Source: Halobacillus sp. Nhm2S1 (GTDB lineage: Bacteria > Bacillota > Bacilli > Bacillales > Halobacillaceae). From it: a DNA stretch of 64,000 nt. The DNA lies in assembly GCF_019599545.1 (NCBI RefSeq), contig NZ_JAIEZV010000003.1, forward strand, positions 648,409 through 712,408, given 5' to 3'. Below are positions 7,677 through 16,398 of this stretch, in pieces (position 1 is the first letter of the stretch; the number at the start of each line of letters is the position of its first letter). The notes beneath the pieces are model-generated. The model did no database searches, was not told where the DNA came from, and saw only the letters and a list, made by a program, of their open reading frames with translations. The position numbers and the translations under genes were made by a program.

Positions 7677-8480
7677 ATGAACGACCAACGAAGAAATTTA
7701 TACTTTTTTTATCAGCAAACCGAAGAATTAAATGATAAATTGGAGTCCTTATTCCAACTCGCCAGAGACAACGATTTCCATATCGTTGAGGATTCCACAG
7801 ATGCCAACATCATCATCGCTGTAGGGGGCGATGGCACCTTCTTGCAGGCTGTCCGCAAATCGGGGTTCCGACAGGACTGCCTTTATGTAGGAATTAGAAC
7901 CGGTCATGAAGCAGGGCTTTACTGTGACTTCGATATTGATGACCACGATGAAATGATTGATGCGATGAAGAATTCTGAAGTGGAAGTACGCCGTTTCCCA
8001 GTTATTGAAACCACCATTAATGATGAATCCACCTTCATGTGTTTAAACGAATGCAGTGTACGCTCGACGTTGATCAAATCCATTGTGATTGATGTCCACA
8101 TCGACGACTTGCATTTTGAAACTTTCCGCGGAGATGGGTTAATCATCGCCACCCCTACTGGGAGCACCGCTTACAATAAATCCATCAACGGCGCAGTCGT
8201 GGATCCAAAACTTCCATGTTTCCAGATCAGTGAGCTCGCATCTCTTAACAACAACCGCTACCGCACACTCGGTTCCTCCTTTATCTTGAGTGGAGAACGA
8301 TCATTGAAGCTGAAAGTCCGCCAAGATGGTAATGACTATCCGATTATCGGCATGGATAACGAAGCCTTTTCCATTCGTAATATTCATGACGTCACGATCA
8401 ATCTTAGTGAAAATGTCATTAAGACCGTCAAACTTAAAAACAATACGTACTGGGACCGCGTTAAACGTACGTTTCTCTAA
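7677..8480 (+). CDS. nadK2: NAD kinase (second paralogue type, YtdI/PpnK2)
   Basis: A 267-residue NAD kinase that makes NADP from NAD and ATP. It shows the diacylglycerol-kinase-like GGDGTFLQAV (residues 50-59), the substrate loop CLNECSVR, and TPTGSTAYNKSINGAV. Synteny and sequence fit the YtdI paralogue of B. subtilis rather than YjbN. ATG follows AGAGGAGG with good spacing. An extended -10-like TGATAAAAT lies about 40 bp upstream. The gene is monocistronic with a strong terminator. Identification as NAD kinase is firm; the paralogue assignment is by gene order. Confidence 0.93.
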   Translation: MNDQRRNLYFFYQQTEELNDKLESLFQLARDNDFHIVEDSTDANIIIAVGGDGTFLQAVRKSGFRQDCLYVGIRTGHEAGLYCDFDIDDHDEMIDAMKNSEVEVRRFPVIETTINDESTFMCLNECSVRSTLIKSIVIDVHIDDLHFETFRGDGLIIATPTGSTAYNKSINGAVVDPKLPCFQISELASLNNNRYRTLGSSFILSGERSLKLKVRQDGNDYPIIGMDNEAFSIRNIHDVTINLSENVIKTVKLKNNTYWDRVKRTFL

Positions 8481-8493
8481 AAATACCCAACAC

Positions 8494-8534
8494 CTGAAAA
8501 AGGAACTTCCAGCACATTGGAAGTTCCTTTTTCA
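8494..8534 (+). terminator. Terminator after nadK2
   Basis: AAAAAGGAACTTCCA-(6)-TGGAAGTTCCTTTTT forms a long perfect stem ending in T residues, 16 bases after the stop. Confidence 0.92.
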
Positions 8535-8553
8535 TAAAAAAATACTTATTATA

Positions 8554-8646
8554 CATAAGCTCCCTTTACTTGAAGACTCAGTTTCGAGACTTTTGTTGAG
8601 CGGGTGGGGGGCTGCGGGGAATAACTCGCTTTCCGACGGAGTGCGG
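8554..8646 (+). repeat. Dispersed palindromic repeat, left-half copy
   Basis: About 90 bases nearly identical to the left arm of the full copy at 50405-50612: CTCCCTTTACTTGAAGACT, GTTTCGAG..CTTTT, then GGGGCTGCGGGGAATAACTC and GCTTTCCG. After GGAGTGCG the similarity stops. It carries no gene, and short frames across it are artefacts. Confidence 0.8.
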
Positions 8647-8937
8647 TGAGCATATACCGCGCTCCCTTAAAGGAAGCCTGGCCTGGTTGAAATAATGAAG
8701 GACCCTCCCTGGCCATGGATACGGGGTCAGGGAAACGACAATTTGCAGTGGTTTGGATCAGACAGTAGAAAAACACACACGTTCGTGTCTCCATTCGCTT
8801 TTCATGCGGACGTTTCCCAGACCCTGCTTCCACGCTTATTCGTGTGGAATCTTTGATTAAAACAACTCTTTAACGGCGTGCCTGAGCGGGTTTTCACTAC
8901 AGAACTTGTCAATTTGTTAGATGGATTTCGAGAACCT
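8647..8937. other. Non-coding stretch between two repeat halves
   Basis: About 290 bases with no supportable gene, promoter or terminator. It contains a short hairpin-like pair ACACACACGTTCGTGTCT and a GGTCAGGGAAACG segment. It may be decayed repeat sequence or an insertion that split a repeat copy. Confidence 0.4.
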
Positions 8938-9110
8938 CTTTATGGCAAAGGGGCGGAGGGAAACGGTGAGACTCCTGTGGGAAGTGCGTGGTAGATGAGA
9001 CCCCGCAGAGTGTTAGCTCGAGGAGGCTCATCACTCGCCCACGGAAAGCGAACCTTTTCCCGGAGCCCCTAAGCTCCCATGAAAGTCACGAAATCGAGTA
9101 TTCAACAATC
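8938..9110 (+). repeat. Dispersed palindromic repeat, right-half copy
   Basis: From 8983 to about 9071 it matches 50485-50573 at nearly every position (one visible C/T difference in GAGCGTTAGC). The shared part includes GATGAGACCCCGCAGAG, CGAGGAGGCTCATC, CACTCGCCCACGGAAAGCG and TTTTCCCGGAGCCCCTAA. The left part of this copy is a different GGTGAGACTCCTGTGGG module, also seen in the 62.9-kb copy. It lies between convergent genes nadK2 and ytcJ. Confidence 0.85.
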
Positions 9111-9146
9111 CTGCCAGATTGTTGAATAACTAGTAATGTTAAGATA

Positions 9147-10736
9147 TCAAGAGCGTTGGTAGACGATTTCTTCGTCTACAACGGTCATGGTAACCGTTGC
9201 ATCTGCCAGTTCATGGGACTTCAAGGCAAAGAGATCCCTATCCAATACAGTGAAATCTGCAAGGAAGCCTTCCTGAATCATCCCCTGCTCATCCTCCTTG
9301 TGAATGGCTTGAGCACTCCCCTTTGTATAAAGGGATATGGCTTCATAAACGGTAAGCTTCTCTTCGGATTGATAGACAGCGTGATCGTAAGATGCCCTTC
9401 GGTCTACAGCTGCCCGGATACCAAGCAGAGGATTAATTTCTTCGATGGGGGCGTCAGATCCCCCGGCACACTTAATTCCTGCATCAAGCAACGTTTTCCA
9501 GGAGTAGGAATTCTTCAACCTTAAATTCCCTAGACGTTCAATGACCCATGGAAAGTCAGAAGCAACGAATGTCGGCTGGATATCCAAGACGATATTTAAA
9601 CGCTGCAATTGATGAATTAATCCAGGGCTTAGAATCTGTGCATGAATAATCCGATCCCGTTCTCCGTTCTTTAGGGGATTAGATGCGATGGCGTTGGCAA
9701 CCGCTTCGACAGCCCCGTCACCAATAGCGTGGACCGCTACCGGCATGTCCCTTTTCCTTGCTTCTTTTACAAGTTGATCAAGCTCTTCATTTGTGTGGAT
9801 AGCCACTCCATGGTTTTCCGGGTCATCTGCATATGCATCTTTTAACCATGCCGTTCTACCTCCTAAAGCTCCATCAGAGAAAATTTTCAAGGCCCCTAAT
9901 TCCACAAAATTTGTTCCTTTTTTGAACCCTAGTTTTTCTTGATCTACCTGTTCAATGACGCCATGATGAATAAGAAGATGGGCACGAAATTTTGTTTTTA
10001 CCCCATCAATCACATGTAGAAAAGCGTCAAAAGTTTTTCTGAAACCCCCGTAGTAGTTTAAGTCTTCACTATGGCCGCCTACAAGGCCAAAAGAATGCAT
10101 GTCCTTAACGGCTAAGTCCGTAGCTTTTCTCAAATATTCAGGTGTCACTTCAGGCATGGCATCTTTAATTAGTTCCTGTGCCTGGTCATGGAAGTAACCT
10201 GTCGCTTCTCCTCGCTCGTCCCTTACAATCACCCCACCTTGTGGGTCTTCGGTGTCTGCTTCAATCCCGGCCATGGTCATCGCTTTTGTGTTGGCTAGAA
10301 GGGCATGTCGACACACCCTCGTCAGCATCATCGGGTGTTCGGATGAAATCTCATCAAGCTCATCTTTATGTATAATGCGTTTTTCTTCCCATTGATTTTC
10401 ATTCCATCCGTCTCCGATAATCCATTCTCCCGCTGGAAGTTGTTCTGCGTGCTGTTGTAAGGCCTGTTTCACTTCTTCTGCAGACTTCATAAACGAAAGG
10501 TCAAGCCTCATCAAGCGCTCCCCGTGGCCGATAATATGCAAATGACTATCCGTAAATCCAGGGTACATGACAGCCCCTTTTAAATCGTGTTCTTCCGTAA
10601 TTTGATCTTTGTAGGTTTGATATAAAAGCTGGGTATCACCAACTGCTTTCACCTTTCCCTCTGCAGTCACGACCGCTTCCACCCATTCTCCTTCTTTTTT
10701 CATCGTATATATTTTCCCACCATACCAAAGCTTCAC
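9147..10736 (-). CDS. ytcJ: Metal-dependent amidohydrolase, YtcJ family
   Basis: A protein of about 529 residues in the amidohydrolase superfamily, resembling the YtcJ/N-substituted formamide deformylase group. Metal-binding signatures are TDSHLHIIGHG near residue 65, a central GALKIFSDGALGGRTAW, AVHAIGDGAVE, and GGSDAPIEEINP near the C-terminus. A beta-sandwich urease-like part flanks the barrel at both ends (IYTMKKEGEWVEAVVT and EGFLADFTVLDRDLF). The frame opens three codons earlier, but GTG at 10736 has 8 bases of spacing from GAGGGAG and is preferred. The natural substrate is unknown. The gene is monocistronic and follows the thiI terminator. Confidence 0.88.
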   Translation of the reverse strand: MKLWYGGKIYTMKKEGEWVEAVVTAEGKVKAVGDTQLLYQTYKDQITEEHDLKGAVMYPGFTDSHLHIIGHGERLMRLDLSFMKSAEEVKQALQQHAEQLPAGEWIIGDGWNENQWEEKRIIHKDELDEISSEHPMMLTRVCRHALLANTKAMTMAGIEADTEDPQGGVIVRDERGEATGYFHDQAQELIKDAMPEVTPEYLRKATDLAVKDMHSFGLVGGHSEDLNYYGGFRKTFDAFLHVIDGVKTKFRAHLLIHHGVIEQVDQEKLGFKKGTNFVELGALKIFSDGALGGRTAWLKDAYADDPENHGVAIHTNEELDQLVKEARKRDMPVAVHAIGDGAVEAVANAIASNPLKNGERDRIIHAQILSPGLIHQLQRLNIVLDIQPTFVASDFPWVIERLGNLRLKNSYSWKTLLDAGIKCAGGSDAPIEEINPLLGIRAAVDRRASYDHAVYQSEEKLTVYEAISLYTKGSAQAIHKEDEQGMIQEGFLADFTVLDRDLFALKSHELADATVTMTVVDEEIVYQRS

Positions 10737-10884
10737 TATAAACACTCCCTCTTTCTTCCTTTTATCTATACCTTAATCTATATAGGTACAGAAATGAAGT
10801 ACTAGCCATTAAAAGACAAGGGAAAATCTCTCCTTTCAGGTAGCGAGGTGTCATCATTCTGCATTCCATTTATTTTCTGGACAA

Positions 10885-10914
10885 TAAAAAACCTCTGGCT
10901 ATCGGGCCAGAGGG
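10885..10914 (-). terminator. Terminator after thiI
   Basis: On the minus strand CCTCTGGC-(5)-AGCCAGAGG is followed by TTTTTTATT, nine bases past the thiI stop. Confidence 0.9.
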
Positions 10915-10922
10915 TAAATCAT

Positions 10923-12134
10923 CTAGAGTAAATCATCGAATTCATCGTCTTGTTGTCCCGATTGATGGTCAGGGGAGACTTCAATGATATAGGATTCTTC
11001 CAACGCTTTATCAATATCACGGGTAAAATCTGAATTGGATTCATAATAATTGGCATTTTTTCGTGTCGGTTTTGTCTTCGGTGCTTTCGGCACAAATACT
11101 GTACAGCAATCTTCAAAAGGGCGTATAGAAATCTCATACGTTCCAATTTTCCTGGAAATATCGATGATCTCTAACTTGTCCATAGAAACAAGCGGCCGGA
11201 TGATTGGGTAGTTTGTGACTTCATTAATTGTATTCATACTCTCCATCGTCTGACTGGCTACTTGTCCAAGACTTTCACCTGTCGTAATGGAAAGAAGGTC
11301 ATTTTGCGCAGCTACCTGCTCACTGATCCGCATCATCATTCGGCGCATAATGGTCATGCTGTATCCTTCTGGCATTTCACGATGGATCTTCTGCTGGATT
11401 TCTGTGAATGGAATGACATGAATCTTTACCTTTGAACCATATTTGGATAGGGCCTGGGCAAGGTCGATGACTTTTTGCTTTGCCCGCTCGCTAGTATATG
11501 GTGGGGAATGGAAATGAATCGCTTCAATTTCGACTCCACGTTTCATAGTCAAATAACCGGCGACAGGACTATCAATTCCTCCTGAAAGCATCAATAAGCT
11601 CTTCCCTGTGGTACCAACAGGAAGCCCGCCTGCTCCTCGGTAATCCTGTGCCGTCACATAACACCCTTCATGTCGAACTTCGACTTTTATTTCCACATCA
11701 GGGTGGTGCACATCGACCTTGACATCTTCCGTTTGACGGAGGATATGTCCACCTAATAAAGGATTAAGCTCCTGAGAAGGAATAGGAAATGTTTTGTCTG
11801 TTCGTTTTGATGATATTTTGAATGTGCTGGCATTCATTGCATCACGGAACGCCAGCATAACAGCTTCTTTCATTTGCTCTTCTTCTTTTTCCACTTTCAC
11901 AGCGAAACTCAAGCTATGGATGCCGAATACTTCCTGGCATTCTTTCATAACTTCATGAGGATCTTCCCCGTTCAACAGGACAAACATGCGCCCTTGTGTC
12001 TTTTTAATCGTTGTGTTTGGGTACTTTCTCAACTTTATAGCAATGTTACTTTGCAGTTTTTGTTCAAATGCCCGTCTGTTTTTCCCTTTTAACGCCATTT
12101 CACCATATCGAATCAAAATCCGATCAAAATTCAT
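10923..12134 (-). CDS. thiI: tRNA 4-thiouridine synthase / sulfurtransferase ThiI
   Basis: A protein of about 403 residues that adenylates uridine-8 of tRNA and transfers sulfur to it. The order is an N-terminal ferredoxin-like part (IRYGEMALKGKNRR), a THUMP domain, then the PP-loop ATPase with LSGGIDSPVAGYL (about residues 183-195). No rhodanese domain is present at the C-terminus, as in other Bacillus ThiI proteins. ATG at 12134 is preferred over the upstream GTG because GGGGTGA, which overlaps the end of nifZ, is then at normal spacing. The stop of nifZ lies six bases upstream, so the two genes form an operon and a likely sulfur relay. Confidence 0.96.
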   Translation of the reverse strand: MNFDRILIRYGEMALKGKNRRAFEQKLQSNIAIKLRKYPNTTIKKTQGRMFVLLNGEDPHEVMKECQEVFGIHSLSFAVKVEKEEEQMKEAVMLAFRDAMNASTFKISSKRTDKTFPIPSQELNPLLGGHILRQTEDVKVDVHHPDVEIKVEVRHEGCYVTAQDYRGAGGLPVGTTGKSLLMLSGGIDSPVAGYLTMKRGVEIEAIHFHSPPYTSERAKQKVIDLAQALSKYGSKVKIHVIPFTEIQQKIHREMPEGYSMTIMRRMMMRISEQVAAQNDLLSITTGESLGQVASQTMESMNTINEVTNYPIIRPLVSMDKLEIIDISRKIGTYEISIRPFEDCCTVFVPKAPKTKPTRKNANYYESNSDFTRDIDKALEESYIIEVSPDHQSGQQDDEFDDLL

Positions 12135-12139
12135 TATGC

Positions 12140-13279
12140 TCACCCCATCGTCGCTTGTAAGTTTTCAACGGTTTGATCTAACTTTTTCAGGAATAGATCC
12201 ATTTCCTCTTTTTCATTCCATGCAGAAAGACTGACGCGCAAAGCAGAAGTCGTCCGCTCATAATCCAAGTTACATGCCTTGAGTACAGCACTCACGTCCG
12301 GCTGTTTGGAAGAACAAGCCGATTTGGTGGAAATGAAAATCCCTTCTTCCCCGAGGGCGTGAATAATAACTTCAGGTTTAAATCCTGGAATGGAAAAGTT
12401 TATGATATGAGGAGCTCCATCCTGCGGTGAGTTGATTTTACTATAATCCCGCAGCATAAGTCCTTTCCATAACATCGTTCTCATGGTACTTAAATGGTTT
12501 ACTTTTTGTTCCCGATTCTCATGGAGAAGACGGAGGGCTTTTACAAACGCTACCGTTCCAGGTAGATTTTCTGTTCCAGCTCTGACTTCTGATTCCTGGC
12601 TTCCTCCATGCAACAGAGGGAAAATACGCACGTGCCTTTGCATGAGTAGAGCCCCTGTCCCTTTCAATCCATGAATCTTATGTCCGGAGAGAGTGCAAAG
12701 GTCAATGCCCCAATCTTTAACGGAGAGGTCTATTTTACCTAACCCTTGAACATGATCGACATGGAAGAAGACTTTAGGATAAGCCTTGAGTATTTCTCCG
12801 ATTCTTTGCACGGGCTGAATAGTACCAAGCTCATTGTTCACACTCATCACACTGACAAGAATCGTATCGTCTCGTAACGCTTGTTTTATATCTTCGGGGT
12901 TAACTTTCCCGTTCTGATCAACATTTATATAAGTGACTTCAAAACCCAATGTTTCCAGTGCCTTGAATGCTTCCATCACAGAAGGGTGCTCAATTACAGT
13001 CGTAATCAAATGCTTCCCTCTTGTTTGGTGTTGAAGCGCAATCCCTTTAATAGCCATATTATTTCCTTCCGTTCCCCCTGAGGTAAAAACCACTTCCTGA
13101 GAGTCAACATTTAATAGCTGGGCCGCTTGTTTCCTTGATCGATCCAATAAACGTTCAGCTTCGCTCCCAAAACGGTGAACGGATGAGGGATTGGCAAAAT
13201 ATTGGTCCGCAACTTTTTGAAAACTCTCCAACACTTCATGGTGCGGATGAGTAGTGGCACTATTATCTAGGTAAATCAT
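12140..13279 (-). CDS. nifZ: Cysteine desulfurase NifZ (partner of ThiI)
   Basis: A 379-residue class V aminotransferase-fold PLP enzyme that removes sulfur from cysteine. Visible features are MIYLDNSATTHPH at the N-terminus, TSGGTEGNN, the cofactor lysine in LSGHKIHGLKG (Lys201), and the mobile-loop cysteine in STKSACSSKQ. The open frame extends 28 codons upstream, but ATG at 13279 follows AAGGAG at good spacing and begins the conserved sequence. In B. subtilis NifZ gives sulfur to ThiI for 4-thiouridine in tRNA, and the same adjacency is kept here. A terminator at 13.36-13.39 kb separates it from the ezrA operon. Confidence 0.95.
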   Translation of the reverse strand: MIYLDNSATTHPHHEVLESFQKVADQYFANPSSVHRFGSEAERLLDRSRKQAAQLLNVDSQEVVFTSGGTEGNNMAIKGIALQHQTRGKHLITTVIEHPSVMEAFKALETLGFEVTYINVDQNGKVNPEDIKQALRDDTILVSVMSVNNELGTIQPVQRIGEILKAYPKVFFHVDHVQGLGKIDLSVKDWGIDLCTLSGHKIHGLKGTGALLMQRHVRIFPLLHGGSQESEVRAGTENLPGTVAFVKALRLLHENREQKVNHLSTMRTMLWKGLMLRDYSKINSPQDGAPHIINFSIPGFKPEVIIHALGEEGIFISTKSACSSKQPDVSAVLKACNLDYERTTSALRVSLSAWNEKEEMDLFLKKLDQTVENLQATMG

Positions 13280-13361
13280 GGGCTCTGACTCCTTTTTTTT
13301 CGAATTGCAGCTCATTATTTTATCATAACACGAAGGCAAATGAAACACTTGCTCCATGAAC

Positions 13362-13392
13362 AATAAAAAGCACCTGCCTTACGCAGGTGCTC
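13362..13392 (-). terminator. Terminator after the ezrA operon
   Basis: On the minus strand GCACCTGC-(5)-GCAGGTGC is followed by TTTTTATTG, a few bases past the stop of the small membrane protein gene. Confidence 0.9.
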
Positions 13393-13398
13393 TACATC

Positions 13399-13731
13399 TT
13401 AACTATTATCATTCTTATTTAGTTCAAGAGAATCAAGGAGGGTATCGATGCTGAGTTTTCCGTCTTCACGAACATCGTTAATCCAGTCTTCCGTCAATGC
13501 TCTGTCTCCAATGATCGTTGAAACCTCATTTTCTACTCCCATGTTTCTTTCAAAAAATCCAGCGGCTAGTGAATGATTCAAGCTTTTACCCTCTGTATCG
13601 AAGGACCTGATTAAGCCATGCTCTTTACTATCGAAAACCGTAGCATCTGGGCTCAGAACGATCAAACTAAGGACAATCCCCCATATGATAGCGGTTCCCG
13701 AAATCAATCCAACCATAATTCGTTTTTTCAA
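13399..13731 (-). CDS. Small membrane-anchored protein co-transcribed with ezrA
   Basis: A protein of about 110 residues with one N-terminal membrane segment (IMVGLISGTAIIWGIVLSLIV) after a short basic start. An extracytoplasmic part of about 75 residues follows, containing HGLIRSFDTEG and GDRALTEDWINDVREDG and ending in acidic residues. TTG at 13731 has 7 bases of spacing from TAGGAAG; the frame is also open from GTG at 13740. It begins within about 12 bases of the ezrA stop, and a terminator follows, so it is the last gene of the ezrA transcript. I do not recognise the family. A role near the division machinery is only inferred from position. Confidence 0.7.
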   Translation of the reverse strand: MKKRIMVGLISGTAIIWGIVLSLIVLSPDATVFDSKEHGLIRSFDTEGKSLNHSLAAGFFERNMGVENEVSTIIGDRALTEDWINDVREDGKLSIDTLLDSLELNKNDNS

Positions 13732-13743
13732 ATGAAACACTTC

Positions 13744-15435
13744 CTAAACGAGGACTTCTTCCTCTTTGTCAATTTTGGAAAGTGCAGACGGATCCACTTC
13801 TTTAATGGCCTCTGTAGCGAGGTTTAACGCTTGTTCATAATGATAAGACCTGAACTTTTCCTCCGCCTCAAGGAGTTTAGCTGCTAAGATTGGATACTTG
13901 CTTCTATAACGATTGCCGCATTGAATCACGCGTTCTGCAAGCTGAGCTGTTTCCATAACCTTTTCAGCATCGTGACTCAACTGCTCTGTCATTTCCATAG
14001 CTTCATCCAATTTTTCGTTGACCACAGCCATATCGAGCGGCTGGGCTTCAAGACTCTGGAACACCTCATCTACTTTATGACTTGCTGCTTTCATATCTTC
14101 ATAGATCGACGTAGGAATACCAGGAATATTGCTTCTTTTTAATCTACGATGAGTATCCAAAAGAAGGCTTTCCATCTTCGTTAATTTCTGCTTGGCTTCT
14201 CGTTCATCTTTCCTGAGGTTTTGGACACGCTCTTGGAAATATCCATGTTGTTCTTCAAGCTCTTGCAATTGTTTCTCCGTATCTTCAACCTCTTCGCGGA
14301 GAAGGGCATAGGAAGTTTCACCATCTGCTCGTCTGAAATCAAGGCTTGTTACGCGTTTACGCATTTGATTCAACCACTTCTTCAAGCTTCGGTGAGACTC
14401 CAAATGTCCTTCCTCTACTTGATACGTCTGTTGTATTTCCTCCAGTTCCCGTTCCGTGTCTGCCAAAACATATTCCAACTCATCCAACTGAGCTTTAAGC
14501 GGTACAAATTGCTTTTCTACATAATGATGTGCCACCGCTTCACTTTCCAGCAGCTGATACATTTCCTGAATTCTTGTCTGTATTTCTGCCAATGCTTCTT
14601 CAATTCCTGATTGATCCCCCTGCTCCATTTGAACGAGCATTTCCTCCAGAGACCGTTCATAATTATGTAACTCTGGAAGGAAATCAAAATGAGAGATACG
14701 GTAACCTTCCGACTTCATCTCTTCTACACCGTTTTTCAGCTCTTTCAACTGTTCAGGTAATTCAATCTTCACTTGTTTCAATCGATCAGGAAAATGCTGG
14801 ACATCCTCCTGCAATTGAGTAGTCTCTTGACGTATCGTTTGCACAAGAGTATTGGCTTCAATGTAATCCCCTTGCTCAGTTAATTGTTCATATTCGTGGA
14901 GCTTGTCCTTCAATTCACTCACTCTTTGCTCAAAAACGCGGACAGCTTTGCCGTATTGATGACGGTTTTGAATAAGAAGTTTGGTAAGCTCTTTCAATTC
15001 CGGCTCCATCGATTCAATTTCCAAACGGCTTTGCTTTTCAGAATCAAGGAGGTCTTCCAACTCTTGGAGCATCATTTTGATGTCTTCCTCAATGGCTACT
15101 AACTTTTTCTCGGTGTTTGCCAAGACGACTTTCACTCGTTTAAAACGATAGCGATCCGCCGCTTCTTCTGCATCGAAAAGGTCTTCCTCAAGCTCAGGCA
15201 GCTCTTTTGTCAATATTTGATCCCAGCGAGCCCGCCACGCTTCGAACTTTTCCTGAGTCTCACCAGAAAGGTTTAAACTTTTCACTTTGGATAACTCTTC
15301 AGTGACGCGTCGGTTCATGATATCCATTTTCCAACCTTCCAGGCGATCCACTTCATCATAGACCTTTTTCCGCCAAATCAGCCCTATGATGAACAATGCG
15401 ATGAGTAGTAAAATAGCCCCGATGACGTACTTCAT
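13744..15435 (-). CDS. ezrA: Septation ring formation regulator EzrA
   Basis: A 563-residue negative regulator of FtsZ ring assembly, of the usual length. It has a single N-terminal membrane helix (VIGAILLLIALFIIGLIW), then KKVYDEVDRLEGWKMDIMNR and long coiled-coil segments rich in Glu, Leu and Gln to the end, as in the spectrin-like EzrA fold. It acts on the cytoplasmic face of the membrane at the division site. It is the first gene of a two-gene operon with the small membrane protein downstream. It is divergent from hisJ. Confidence 0.97.
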   Translation of the reverse strand: MKYVIGAILLLIALFIIGLIWRKKVYDEVDRLEGWKMDIMNRRVTEELSKVKSLNLSGETQEKFEAWRARWDQILTKELPELEEDLFDAEEAADRYRFKRVKVVLANTEKKLVAIEEDIKMMLQELEDLLDSEKQSRLEIESMEPELKELTKLLIQNRHQYGKAVRVFEQRVSELKDKLHEYEQLTEQGDYIEANTLVQTIRQETTQLQEDVQHFPDRLKQVKIELPEQLKELKNGVEEMKSEGYRISHFDFLPELHNYERSLEEMLVQMEQGDQSGIEEALAEIQTRIQEMYQLLESEAVAHHYVEKQFVPLKAQLDELEYVLADTERELEEIQQTYQVEEGHLESHRSLKKWLNQMRKRVTSLDFRRADGETSYALLREEVEDTEKQLQELEEQHGYFQERVQNLRKDEREAKQKLTKMESLLLDTHRRLKRSNIPGIPTSIYEDMKAASHKVDEVFQSLEAQPLDMAVVNEKLDEAMEMTEQLSHDAEKVMETAQLAERVIQCGNRYRSKYPILAAKLLEAEEKFRSYHYEQALNLATEAIKEVDPSALSKIDKEEEVLV

Positions 15436-15594
15436 AAACAGCCTCCTTACAATAAACGTGCCATACGGATGTATTACGTTCCGAATTGTGATTTAGTTGT
15501 TTATAATGATACCATGTAAAACATCCTTTTGGCTAAAATATTTCAAATTTATTATCATATTGACAAAAATTTCAAGCGCAAAGGAGAGACGACT

Positions 15595-16398
15595 ATGATT
15601 GATGGTCACATCCATACACCTTATTGCCCCCACGGCTCTTCAGACACCCTGAAAAGTTACATTGAACACGCCATAAAACGCGGGTATCATTCCATGACAT
15701 TTACAGAGCACGCGCCGCTTCCTTCCTCATTTGAAGATCCCGTTCCAGAAAAGGACAGCGGGATGTCTTTTCAACAAGTGGAAGAATATTTAAAAGAAAT
15801 CGACCAGCTAAAAGCAGAATACAAAAAGGAAATTCAGATTCAGAAAGGATTTGAAGTAGATTATATCGAAGGGTATGAAAAAGAGGTGGAAAGCTTTCTA
15901 AATACCTATGGCCCCTCTCTTGATGACAGCATCCTATCCGTTCACTTCTTAAAGGGACCAAGCCATTGGTACTGCATCGACTACAGTCCCGATATGTATA
16001 AGGATGCGATCCATGATTTCGGTGGAGTGGAGCGGCTTTACCAAGCCTACTACGATACGCTCACTCAATCGGTACTGCGTGATTTAGGCGATTACAAACC
16101 AACCCGTGTCGGTCATATGACGCTTGTGAAGAAATTCCAACACCTCTATCCCGCACCGAAAAATTGGGAAAAGCAGGCTCATTCGTTCCTTGAACTCGTT
16201 CAAAATCATGGATTTACCCTTGATTATAACGGTGCAGGAGTAGTGAAGGAACATTGCAAAGAGACTTACCCTCCATTACAAATGGCAAGACAAGCCTCTT
16301 CCATGGGTATTCCTTTAATTTATGGTTCTGACGCTCACACAGCATCAGGGCTAGGTCAAGGATACAGTTCGATCGACCACCGGATTCTCAAGCTTTAG
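15595..16398 (+). CDS. hisJ: Histidinol-phosphatase HisJ (PHP family)
   Basis: A 267-residue PHP-domain phosphatase that makes histidinol from histidinol phosphate. Metal-site motifs are DGHIHTPYCPHGSSD at the N-terminus, MTFTEHAPLP, ILSVHFL, and GSDAHTASGLGQG near the C-terminus. The frame is open upstream, but ATG at 15595 follows AAAGGAGAG at correct spacing and starts the conserved MIDGHIHT. Other his genes are not nearby, as in B. subtilis, where hisJ also lies next to ezrA. The 3' end overlaps the convergent refZ by 11 bp. Confidence 0.95.
   Translation: MIDGHIHTPYCPHGSSDTLKSYIEHAIKRGYHSMTFTEHAPLPSSFEDPVPEKDSGMSFQQVEEYLKEIDQLKAEYKKEIQIQKGFEVDYIEGYEKEVESFLNTYGPSLDDSILSVHFLKGPSHWYCIDYSPDMYKDAIHDFGGVERLYQAYYDTLTQSVLRDLGDYKPTRVGHMTLVKKFQHLYPAPKNWEKQAHSFLELVQNHGFTLDYNGAGVVKEHCKETYPPLQMARQASSMGIPLIYGSDAHTASGLGQGYSSIDHRILKL

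Noticed and set aside
8549..8833. Reverse-strand 94-codon frame in the nadK2-ytcJ gap
   Set aside because: It crosses the dispersed repeat; its end shares the KLSLQVKGA peptide with a frame over the 50.4-kb copy only because the DNA repeats. No ribosome site fits and the composition is not protein-like.
14529..15102. Plus-strand frames across ezrA
   Set aside because: They are antisense shadows of coiled-coil coding sequence; ezrA is complete and of normal length.
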